A stretch of DNA of 64,000 nucleotides from Streptomyces canus (GTDB lineage Bacteria; Actinomycetota; Actinomycetes; Streptomycetales; Streptomycetaceae). Made by a program: the position numbers and the translations under genes. Every line of letters begins with the position of its first letter. Within the stretch, counting starts at the first letter, position 1. Positions 8,777 through 16,243 of the stretch are shown piece after piece. The stretch spans positions 2,196,001 to 2,260,000 of the forward strand of contig NZ_JAUSYQ010000002.1 in NCBI RefSeq assembly GCF_030816965.1, written 5' to 3'. A model generated the notes under the pieces. That model worked only from the letters and a program-made list of their open reading frames with translations, ran no database searches and had not been told where the DNA came from.

Positions 8777-9143
8777 ACCGCCACGCTAGGCCCTGCCCGG
8801 CGGCCGCGGAAGTCCGGATCCCGCACGCCCCCTGTCACGCTTCCGTCACAGGGTCACGACCCGCGTGTCCCTCGCGCTGCGTCACCCGGACGGGCGTTTC
8901 CCTCACTCTTCCGCAGGTATTCGAACGCAATTCCCGCGTGTCGGAGGACTTCTCCGAATGAGCCGTGAGAAGGCTTGTGCGAGAACCGGTCCGGGCCCCT
9001 TTTTCCCACTCATTCCGGACCGGGCCCCGGAATCTGACACCGCATAGGAAATACACGGTTCCGGCACAGAACCCCCTTACGCCCTCTGTCGCCGCGCACG
9101 ACCGCGCGAGCATCATGGCGTGAGCCGAGCGAAGGGGCGAGCG
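8777..9143. other. Intergenic region before ctaD
   Basis: These 367 nt lie between divergent genes and hold no convincing gene. A small inverted repeat TCGGAG-GACTT-CTCCGA is at 8941-8957. GAAGGGG just before 9144 is the ctaD ribosome-binding site. No clear promoter hexamers or regulator box were recognised. Confidence 0.4.
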
Positions 9144-10835
9144 ATGGGGACGCAGACCGTGCACGCGACGGCACGACCCGTGCGGACCAAGGGGCACGGG
9201 CGGGTGGTCGTCGACTGGTTGACCACCACCGACCACAAGAAGATCGGGCACCTCTATCTGATCACGTCGTTCGTGTTCTTCCTGGTCGGCGGCGTCATGG
9301 CCCTGCTGATGCGGGCCGAACTCGCCCGGCCGGGGCTGCAGATCATGGACAACCAGCAGTACAACCAGTTGTTCACGATGCACGGCACGATCATGCTGCT
9401 GCTGTTCGCTACGCCGAGCTTCGCGGGCTTCGCCAACGAGCTGATGCCGCTGCAGATCGGCGCCCCGGACGTGGCGTTCCCGCGGCTGAACATGCTGTCC
9501 TACTGGTTCTTCCTGTTCGGTGGCCTGATCGTGCTGGGCTCGCTGCTCGTGCCCTCCGGTCCGGCCGCCTTCGGCTGGTTCGCCTACGCGCCGCTGAACA
9601 ACTCCGCGCACTCCCCCGGCGTCGGCCCCGACCTGTGGATCATGGGCCTCGCGCTGGCCGGCTTCGGCACGATCCTCGGCGCGGTCAACTTCATCACCAC
9701 GATCATCGGGATGCGCGCGCCCGGCATGACCATGTTCCGTATGCCGATCTTCACCTGGAACACGCTGTTCACGTCGATCCTGATCCTGCTGGCGTTCCCG
9801 GTGCTGGCGGCCGCACTGCTGGTCCTGGAGGCGGACCGGCGCTTCGGCTCGCAGGTCTTCGAGGCGGACAACGGCGGGGCGTTGCTGTGGCAGCACCTGT
9901 TCTGGTTCTTCGGGCATCCCGAGGTGTACATCATCGCGCTGCCGTTCTTCGGCATCATCACGGAGATCATCCCGGTCTTCAGCCGCAAGCCGATGTTCGG
10001 CTATCTGACGCTGGTCGCGGCGACGATGTCGATCACCGGCCTGTCGATCGTGGTGTGGGCGCACCACATGTTCGTCACCGGCGCGGTGCTGCTGCCGTTC
10101 TTCTCCTTCATGAGCTTCCTGATCGCCGTCCCGACGGGCGTGAAGTTCTTCAACTGGACCGGAACGATGATCAAGGGCTCACTGTCCTTCGAGACGCCGA
10201 TGCTGTGGGCGACGGGCTTCCTGGTGACGTTCCTGTTCGGCGGCCTGACCGGGGTGCTGCTGGCCTCGCCGCCGCTGGACTTCCATGTCTCGGACACCTA
10301 CTTCGTCGTGGCGCACTTCCACTACGTCGTGTTCGGCACGGTCGTCTTCGCGATCTTCGGCGGGCTGCACTTCTGGTGGCCGAAGTTCACCGGGAAGATG
10401 CTCGACGAGCGGCTCGGCAAGATCCAGTTCTGGACGCTGTTCGTCGGCTTCCACACCACGTTCCTCGTGCAGCACTGGCTGGGCGCGGAGGGCATGCCCC
10501 GCCGGTACGCGGACTACCTCGCCGCGGACGGCTTCACCGCGCTCAACACGATCTCGACGATCGGGGCGTTCCTGCTGGGCGCCTCGACGCTGCCGTTCCT
10601 CTACAACGTCTGGAAGACCGCCAAGTACGGCGTGAAGGTGGAGACCGACGATCCCTGGGGCTACGGGCGTTCCCTGGAGTGGGCCACCTCCTGCCCGCCG
10701 CCGCGGCACAACTTCACGACACTGCCCCGGATCCGCTCCGAGTCCCCGGCGTTCGACCTGCACCATCCGCAGTACGCGGCCCAGACTCCGCAGCCCGAGC
10801 CAAAGAGCGAGCAAGCCGGTCGTGAGCCGTCCTGA
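9144..10835 (+). CDS. ctaD: Cytochrome c oxidase subunit I (stand-alone copy)
   Basis: Catalytic subunit of the aa3-type terminal oxidase, which reduces oxygen to water and pumps protons across the plasma membrane; 563 residues, about 12 helices. All metal ligands are present: His80 and His393 for low-spin heme, His391 for the high-spin heme, and His258, His307 and His308 for CuB, with Tyr262 in HPEVY for the His-Tyr crosslink. AAGGGG 6 nt before ATG 9144 decides the start over a GTG at 9120. No ctaC, ctaE, ctaF or qcr genes are next to it, so this is a monocistronic, possibly second, ctaD. Its 3' end overlaps the WYL regulator gene by 122 nt on the other strand. Confidence 0.95.
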   Translation: MGTQTVHATARPVRTKGHGRVVVDWLTTTDHKKIGHLYLITSFVFFLVGGVMALLMRAELARPGLQIMDNQQYNQLFTMHGTIMLLLFATPSFAGFANELMPLQIGAPDVAFPRLNMLSYWFFLFGGLIVLGSLLVPSGPAAFGWFAYAPLNNSAHSPGVGPDLWIMGLALAGFGTILGAVNFITTIIGMRAPGMTMFRMPIFTWNTLFTSILILLAFPVLAAALLVLEADRRFGSQVFEADNGGALLWQHLFWFFGHPEVYIIALPFFGIITEIIPVFSRKPMFGYLTLVAATMSITGLSIVVWAHHMFVTGAVLLPFFSFMSFLIAVPTGVKFFNWTGTMIKGSLSFETPMLWATGFLVTFLFGGLTGVLLASPPLDFHVSDTYFVVAHFHYVVFGTVVFAIFGGLHFWWPKFTGKMLDERLGKIQFWTLFVGFHTTFLVQHWLGAEGMPRRYADYLAADGFTALNTISTIGAFLLGASTLPFLYNVWKTAKYGVKVETDDPWGYGRSLEWATSCPPPRHNFTTLPRIRSESPAFDLHHPQYAAQTPQPEPKSEQAGREPS

Positions 10836-11754
10836 TCGCCTCGGTCAGCTCGGCTGGCTCCAGCACCTCGAACTCGAAGCCCGTCATCATCACGTGGATC
10901 ACCATCACGTCGAGACTCGCGGCCCCGGTGCGCAGGAGGCAGCTGTCGGGCCCCTCCGCCTCCAGCACCCCGGCACTCGGCGAGATCCGCTCGGCGGCCC
11001 GTTCCTTGGGCACCAGCAGTCGCACGACCGCGTGTGAGGCGTACGCGCGCGTGGAGACGCCTCGCGAGACGTAGGCGGCGAGATCCTCGGCGGGCGGGGT
11101 GCGCGGAGTGAACCGGGGACCGTGCGGCGGCCTGGGGGTGATCCGGTCGGCCCGGAAGGTCCGCCAGTCCTCGCGGTCGACGTCCCAGGCCACCAGATAC
11201 CAGCGCCGCTCGCTGCACACCAGGCGGTGCGGTTCGACGGTACGGCGGCTGGAGGCGCCCCCGTGGTCGCTGTACTCGAAGCGCAGCCGTTCGGCGTCCC
11301 GGCAGAGGTTGGCGAGCTCGGTGAGGACGCCCGGGTCGACGGCGGAGGGCTGGGGGCCGCGCAGCATCGGCACGGTGAAGGCGTTCAGGGCGCCCACCCG
11401 GCGGCGCAGCCGGCTCGGCAGGACCTGCTCCAGCTTGGCGAGGGCCCGTACGGAGGTCTCCCCGATCCCCTCGATGCCCTGCCCCGCCGCCGTGCGCAGG
11501 CCGACGGCGACCGCGACGGCCTCGTCGTCGTCCAGGAGCAGCGGCGGCAGCTCGGCGCCCGCGCCCAGCTGGTAGCCGCCACCGGTGCCCGGGCTGGCGT
11601 TGACGGGATAGCCCAGCTCGCGCAGCCGGTCCACGTCCCGGCGCACGGTGCGCGGGGTGACGCCGAGGCGGTCGGCCAGGTCGGCGCCGGACCAATCGCG
11701 GTGGGCCTGGAGAAGCGAGAGCAGGCGCAGAAGTCGTGCCGAGGTCTCCAACAT
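10714..11754 (-). CDS. WYL-domain transcriptional regulator (YafY type)
   Basis: DNA-binding regulator of 346 residues: winged helix-turn-helix at about 8-55 ([21 protein letters not shown]), then a WYL sensor domain that includes [18 protein letters not shown], and a C-terminal WCX-like region. WYL proteins sense small ligands or nucleic acid. The start was placed at ATG 11754 ([16 protein letters not shown]), the usual family start; the upstream ATG at 11775 lies inside a perfect palindrome. The gene is divergent from the epoxide hydrolase at 11817 and probably controls both. Its stop lies inside the ctaD coding region on the opposite strand. Confidence 0.85.
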   Translation of the reverse strand: MLETSARLLRLLSLLQAHRDWSGADLADRLGVTPRTVRRDVDRLRELGYPVNASPGTGGGYQLGAGAELPPLLLDDDEAVAVAVGLRTAAGQGIEGIGETSVRALAKLEQVLPSRLRRRVGALNAFTVPMLRGPQPSAVDPGVLTELANLCRDAERLRFEYSDHGGASSRRTVEPHRLVCSERRWYLVAWDVDREDWRTFRADRITPRPPHGPRFTPRTPPAEDLAAYVSRGVSTRAYASHAVVRLLVPKERAAERISPSAGVLEAEGPDSCLLRTGAASLDVMVIHVMMTGFEFEVLEPAELTEAIRTAHDRLARSLARAAESGPRTADGAGRTPGTRSGSGAVS

Positions 11755-11774
11755 GATGCCGAATCTGCCAGTCA

Positions 11775-11797
11775 TTGCGGACAGAGGCTGTCCGCAA
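11775..11797. promoter_or_regulatory. Perfect palindrome, likely operator of the WYL regulator
   Basis: TTGCGGACAG, a 3-nt spacer AGG, and CTGTCCGCAA form a perfect 10-3-10 inverted repeat between the divergent regulator and epoxide hydrolase genes. It lies about 20 nt from each start. The position and symmetry fit an autoregulated operator; binding is inferred, not shown. Confidence 0.65.
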
Positions 11798-11816
11798 GCC
11801 TTTCTACCTTGGACTC

Positions 11817-12971
11817 ATGGCAGACAACAGCGCGACCGCAGAGAACCGTGAGATCCGCCCGTTCCGGATCGACATCCCGCAGGCGCAGCTCGATGACCTG
11901 CCCACCCGCCTGGACCTCACCCGCTGGCCGGACGAGCTCCCGGGCGCCGGCTGGGAGTACGGCGCCTCCCTGCCGTATCTCCGCGATCTCGCCGCGTACT
12001 GGCGCGGTGCCTACGACTGGCGCAAGCACGAGGCCGGCCTCAACGAGCTCCCGCAGTTCGTCACCGAGATCGACGGCGCCCAGGTGCACTTCCTGCACGT
12101 CCGCTCGTCCCGGCCGGACGCGCTCCCGCTGATCCTGACGCACGGCTGGCCGGGTTCGATCGTCGAGTTCCTCGGTGTGATCGGCTCGCTGAGCGAGGAC
12201 TTCCATCTGGTGATCCCGTCCATTCCCGGCTTCGGCTTCTCCGGGCCGACGCGCGACAAGGGCTGGAACGTCAACCGGGTCGCCCGCGCGTGGGCGGAGC
12301 TGATGCGCAGGCTCGGCTACGAGCGCTACGGCGCCCAGGGCGGCGACCTGGGCGCGCTGATCTCCCCCGCGCTCGCCCGGGTCGCTCCGGAGTCCGTCGT
12401 CGGCGTCCATGTGAACGCCGCCTCGGTCGGGTTCATCCCGCTCGGCCCGGTCGACGAGGAGGCGCAGAAAGGGCTGACCGACCGCGAGCGGCGAAGGCTC
12501 GCGAGCATCGCCGAGTTCACCACGGACGGCTTCGGCTACAACGCCGTGCAGTCGACCCGTCCGCAGACCCTCTCCTACGCCCTCACCGACTCGCCCGTCG
12601 GTCAACTGGCGTGGATCATGGAGAAGTTCCAGGCGTGGACACACTCCTCGGCCACACTGCCGGAGGACGCGATCGACCGGGACACCCTGCTCACCAACGT
12701 GATGCTGTACTGGCTGACCGGCACGGCCGGTTCCGCGGCCCGCATGTACTACGAGAACAGCCATGTGCCGGACTGGTTCCCGACGGCGACCTCCGGCGTG
12801 CCGACCGCGGTGGCCAACTTCGGCGAGGACGTGGCGATCCGCCGCTGGGCCGAGCAGGCCAACACCCTCGTGCGCTGGACGGAGTTCGACCGCGGCGGCC
12901 ACTTCGCGGCCCTGGAGGTCCCCGATCTGCTGGCCGGTGACGTCAGGCAGTTCTTCGGCTCACTGCGGTGA
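11817..12971 (+). CDS. Epoxide hydrolase, alpha/beta fold
   Basis: Hydrolase of 384 residues that opens epoxides to diols through an aspartyl ester. The N-terminal EHN lid domain occupies about 10-100; the alpha/beta core has the oxyanion motif HGWPGS at 109-114, the nucleophile Asp177 in GAQGGDLGAL, and catalytic His362 in RGGHFAALE. The start ATG 11817 has only a weak ribosome-binding site, which suggests a short leader. It is divergent from the WYL regulator across a palindrome and is the likely regulated target. Its 3' end overlaps the next gene by 12 nt on the opposite strand. Natural substrate unknown. Confidence 0.88.
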   Translation: MADNSATAENREIRPFRIDIPQAQLDDLPTRLDLTRWPDELPGAGWEYGASLPYLRDLAAYWRGAYDWRKHEAGLNELPQFVTEIDGAQVHFLHVRSSRPDALPLILTHGWPGSIVEFLGVIGSLSEDFHLVIPSIPGFGFSGPTRDKGWNVNRVARAWAELMRRLGYERYGAQGGDLGALISPALARVAPESVVGVHVNAASVGFIPLGPVDEEAQKGLTDRERRRLASIAEFTTDGFGYNAVQSTRPQTLSYALTDSPVGQLAWIMEKFQAWTHSSATLPEDAIDRDTLLTNVMLYWLTGTAGSAARMYYENSHVPDWFPTATSGVPTAVANFGEDVAIRRWAEQANTLVRWTEFDRGGHFAALEVPDLLAGDVRQFFGSLR

Positions 12972-13781
12972 AGGGCACGCGGTGACGGACACCGACAGGT
13001 CGTTGTCCCGCGTGTAGTACGGCCCGGCCTCCACCGGGCCGTACGCCGTCACCACGCGTGCGCGTGGATAGGTGAACACGGGCTTCTTGTCGGCGACGTC
13101 GTCCAGCAAACGCGCGATCCGCACCCGCGGCCCGCTCTCGCCGAGCGGCCGCAGCCACAGGTCCCAGACCCCTGGCCCGAGTACCGCGTACCCGACCGAG
13201 AAGCCGAACCGGGCCTCGTCCACGGCGACGTCGATGCGGCGGGCGGCGCCCGGGGAGTGCCGAGCGCGCACCTCGGCATGGGCACCGGGGGCGAAGGCGG
13301 TGCCGTACAGCCGCCCGCGCACGGTCAGTCCGGCGCTGTCGACGCGCAGTTCGCCCGCTTCGGCGTGCGGGGCGCGCAGCCAGCTGCGGACGGTGAGGTT
13401 GCCCTGCCGGGTCGCATAGGGGATACGGACGGCGACGTGGCCGCGGGTGCCGCTCGGGATGCGGGCGCCGAGCGCACGCAGGTCGGTGGCGCCGGGCGCG
13501 AGGCGCAGCGGCTCGTCGTCGGCCACGCACGCGTACGCGTCCCAGCGGCCCTCTGGCAGGGCGACGGTGCTGGGCAGTGCGGCGCGCAGCCGCCCGGCCG
13601 CGGCCGGGGCCAGGGGCAGTCCCACTTCCTCGTGGCCGTCGCGCCGGCGCAGCACCAGATGGGCCGTACTGCTCGCCCCACCGGCGGTGACGTCGAAGGT
13701 CAGTCCGCCCGCGGAGTCGGCGACACAGTCGGCGCGCAGTTGTACGCCCTGCCCGGCGGGCATGGTCCTCCCGTGGTTCAT
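12960..13781 (-). CDS. Protein of unknown function, beta-rich
   Basis: No family recognised with confidence. The 273-residue product has no signal peptide and no membrane segment. Alternating hydrophobic/charged stretches (LVLRRRDGHEEVGLPL, GHVAVRIPYATRQGNLTVRSW, GVWDLWLRPLG) suggest repeated beta-sandwich modules. It recalls carbohydrate- or transferase-associated accessory domains in Streptomyces, but this is only an impression. It ends 12 nt inside the epoxide hydrolase gene and lies 52 nt downstream of the branched-chain-type binding protein on the same strand. Confidence 0.65.
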   Translation of the reverse strand: MNHGRTMPAGQGVQLRADCVADSAGGLTFDVTAGGASSTAHLVLRRRDGHEEVGLPLAPAAAGRLRAALPSTVALPEGRWDAYACVADDEPLRLAPGATDLRALGARIPSGTRGHVAVRIPYATRQGNLTVRSWLRAPHAEAGELRVDSAGLTVRGRLYGTAFAPGAHAEVRARHSPGAARRIDVAVDEARFGFSVGYAVLGPGVWDLWLRPLGESGPRVRIARLLDDVADKKPVFTYPRARVVTAYGPVEAGPYYTRDNDLSVSVTACPSPQ

Positions 13782-13833
13782 GGTGCTCTGTCAGACCCTC
13801 GGGCACCTCCATTGGTTGCCTGCGTCCGGTGAC

Positions 13834-15126
13834 TCACTGCTGATACGGCAGTTGCGGAACGTCGAAGCACGTATGGTCCATGTCGCTCTGGGAGACCCAG
13901 CCCCGGCCGTCCTGCCAGCGGGCCACCGAGAGACAGGTTCTGCGGGACTTCGGCGGCTCGACCAGGCGCTCGAAGCGGACGGGGAGAAGCAGGCCGTCCG
14001 CGGTGTAGTCCTGGCTGTGGTTCATGTAGGCGTCGACGCACCCGCGCGTGACGCCTTGTGGCGTACACGACTTCGCGGCGTTCGTGAACCACTTCGCGGC
14101 CGCCCAGCCCTCCAACTGCCACTGGGAATGCGTTTTCAGACTCCTGGTGGCGTCCCTGAACTCGCGCACGGCCGCATTGCCGACGTCCTCGAAGTTCCGG
14201 CTGGCCCCGGTCGCCCACAGGGCGTTGCGGCAGCGCGGGGCGTCCTTGTAATCGTCCGGGACGGTGGAGGTCCAGTTCTGCACGTTGGTGACCTTGGCGG
14301 TGACCTCGACGCCGGCCGCGTCCATCGCCTCGCACAACTGGGCGTTGCCATGGCTGTCGACGGCGTCGAAGACCAGGTCGGCGCCCTGCTCCTTCAGGTC
14401 GGCCGCCACGGCACGGAAGTTGGGCAGCGCGAAGTCGACCTGCTCGGTGACGACCTTGTACCCCTCGGCCTTCAGCCCCTGCTCGACGAGCCGGGCGTAG
14501 GCGGCGGACGCGGCCTGGTTGTACGACACGACAGCCGCCGTACGAGCCCCGTGCTCGCGCTTGAAATAGCGGTAGACCTCGGTGCCGCCGTACTGCTTTC
14601 CGCCCCAGCCGGTCGTGCCGCGCCGAGGCGCGAGGCTGCCGTAGATGCCGTAGAGGTGCGGCCAGGTGTCGTAGGCGGCGCCGAGGGGCTGGCCTCCGAT
14701 GTCGGGCACGCGCGCGTGGGAGACGCGGGAGGCAGCGGCGTAGTCGAGGGCGGTGGTCGCGACCAGGGCGACCACCTTGTCCTCGTCGATCAGCCGGTGG
14801 ACACAGGTGTTGTTGCCGACCCCGCTGCCGCCGTCGTCGCACTCGCGCACCTCGATCCGGCGGCCGTCGACGCCCCCGCGCGCGTTGAGGCGCTCGAAGT
14901 ACGCCTTGGCGCCGTCGCGCGGGCCGGTGAAGGTGCCGCCGCCGACCGGGCTGGTGGCGCTGGTGACGATGCCGACCCGGATCGGGGTGCCGTCCTGGGC
15001 GGGGGTCGCCCGCTCCCGGTGCTCGAAGTCGCTCTCCGGCAGCCGACTGCCGCACGCCGTGCCCACCATGAGCAGCAGGACCGCGAGGGCGGCCTCAGCA
15101 GCCCGGAAGAGCCGACGCCGTGGCAT
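13834..15126 (-). CDS. Branched-chain-type ABC transporter substrate-binding lipoprotein
   Basis: A periplasmic-binding-fold (Peripla_BP_6) lipoprotein of 430 residues, the likely receptor for the fused permease/ATPase system on the other strand at 16243-19658. The signal peptide ends in TAC with lipidated Cys25. The ligand domain runs from about 48 (IRVGIVTSATSPVGGGTFTG) and contains several cysteines (ECDDG, NNTCVHR, CTPQGV, RGCVDAY) that could form disulfides outside the cell. Its start overlaps the end of the upstream lipoprotein gene by 32 nt, so translation may be coupled. The ligand is unknown; family members bind amino acids, amides or other small acids. Confidence 0.85.
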   Translation of the reverse strand: MPRRRLFRAAEAALAVLLLMVGTACGSRLPESDFEHRERATPAQDGTPIRVGIVTSATSPVGGGTFTGPRDGAKAYFERLNARGGVDGRRIEVRECDDGGSGVGNNTCVHRLIDEDKVVALVATTALDYAAASRVSHARVPDIGGQPLGAAYDTWPHLYGIYGSLAPRRGTTGWGGKQYGGTEVYRYFKREHGARTAAVVSYNQAASAAYARLVEQGLKAEGYKVVTEQVDFALPNFRAVAADLKEQGADLVFDAVDSHGNAQLCEAMDAAGVEVTAKVTNVQNWTSTVPDDYKDAPRCRNALWATGASRNFEDVGNAAVREFRDATRSLKTHSQWQLEGWAAAKWFTNAAKSCTPQGVTRGCVDAYMNHSQDYTADGLLLPVRFERLVEPPKSRRTCLSVARWQDGRGWVSQSDMDHTCFDVPQLPYQQ

Positions 15127-15643
15127 TGCCGCTCAACTGCACCAGTGCGCACAGGGTGTTGACCGACACCTTCCAGGTGCCGTCCTGTTCGACCGCCGTT
15201 CCGGAGGCGTCCGGGAGGGCGGTGGCGCCGTTCAGCATCAGGGTGTACGTCACGTCGGCCGCGGTCGGCTTGGTGAACCCGACCTTCGTGACCTTCGCCT
15301 GCACCTGTCCGCCGCGCTGGTCACCGCTGAAGGCCTGGAGCACCGGGCCCATCTCGTCGCCGTTCTCCAGGACGGCCTGTTTGTCCCTGGTGGAGGTCTT
15401 CGGGTCGAAGAACTTCTCCCAGTTCGCCTTGATCTCCCGCTGGGCGGCGGCCGCGTCGGCGGGTCCGCTCGGCGACGGGGCCGCGGAAGGTGTGGTCCGC
15501 TCCACGGAAGGCGTCGGCGGCGGGCTCTCGCTGCCGCCGCCGCTGTCGTCGCTGCACGCCGTGAGGGCCACGGCGAGGGCGAACCCCACCGCCATCAGCC
15601 CCCGGCTGCCGTTCCCCCACGTGCGGTCGCTCCCGAGAACCAT
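15095..15643 (-). CDS. Small secreted lipoprotein, possibly Mtb12-like
   Basis: A 182-residue lipoprotein: signal peptide with lipobox LTAC (Cys30), a Ser/Pro/Thr linker to about 66, then a compact domain (REIKANWEKFFDPKTSTRDK, VLENGDEMGPVLQAF, DVTYTLMLNG, GTWKVSVNTLCALVQLSG). The order and the closing GTWKVS...C pattern resemble the C-terminal domain of the mycobacterial Mtb12/CFP-2 antigens; this is recalled and moderate. It is the first gene of a two-gene unit with the binding protein (32-nt overlap), divergent from the ABC operon at 15767. The start ATG 15643 is one of several possible. Confidence 0.65.
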   Translation of the reverse strand: MVLGSDRTWGNGSRGLMAVGFALAVALTACSDDSGGGSESPPPTPSVERTTPSAAPSPSGPADAAAAQREIKANWEKFFDPKTSTRDKQAVLENGDEMGPVLQAFSGDQRGGQVQAKVTKVGFTKPTAADVTYTLMLNGATALPDASGTAVEQDGTWKVSVNTLCALVQLSGNATASALPGC

Positions 15644-15766
15644 CTGGCTCACCACCGGGTGTCGGTCCGGGCCACGTGCGCCCGGTGCTTTCAGGGTCAG
15701 CTTCCAGAAGGCATAGTGCAAGCGATTGGCTTACATGGACAGGCACGCGACATGGGGGAGCCACAG

Positions 15767-16243
15767 ATGCGGACAGCCCGACTGCGGACCGTGCACCCCG
15801 TTCTGTGGGCCGGCTGGGCCGCGCTCGCCGCGGGCGCGGTCCTGTGCGTCCTCGGCTGGTACGGCGTCTCGGGCGAGCGTTACGCCGAGCGGCAGCTGCC
15901 GTACCTCGCCTCCTGCACGGTGCCCGGCGCCGCGCTGATCGTCGCCGGGGCGGTGCTGCTCACCCACGGCCGGGGCGCGCTCGCCGCCACGCGTGTGGAG
16001 GAGCTGTACGGCCTCCTGGTCTCCGCGGAGCCCACCGGGGCCGAGGAGTCCGTCGCGGCGGCCGACGCGCCCCTGGCGGTCAGCGGGGACCTGCTGATGG
16101 TGCCCGGTGGCACGCTCTGGCACCGCGCGGACTGCCCGTTGGTCGCCGGGAAGGTCGAGTCGGTCCCGGTGGACGCGAAGCTCCTGGCGAGCGGAGAGCT
16201 GGGCCCCTGTCCGATCTGCGAGCCCGTCGAGGAAACCGACTGA
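15767..16243 (+). CDS. Two-helix membrane protein with Cys-containing tail
   Basis: Unrecognised 158-residue protein. Two membrane segments (about 12-32 and 48-64) are followed by a cytoplasmic tail that ends in a conserved-looking block, LWHRADCPLVAGK ... GPCPICEP, with three Cys and one His that could bind a metal. GGGGGAG before ATG 15767 decides the start. Its stop overlaps the ATG of the fused permease gene (TGATG), so it is the first gene of the transporter operon and likely an accessory part. Function unknown. Confidence 0.75.
   Translation: MRTARLRTVHPVLWAGWAALAAGAVLCVLGWYGVSGERYAERQLPYLASCTVPGAALIVAGAVLLTHGRGALAATRVEELYGLLVSAEPTGAEESVAAADAPLAVSGDLLMVPGGTLWHRADCPLVAGKVESVPVDAKLLASGELGPCPICEPVEETD

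Noticed and set aside
8941..8957. Small TCGGAG/CTCCGA inverted repeat before ctaD as an operator
   Set aside because: Only 6 bp per arm, with no conserved partner and no regulator link; noted but not called.
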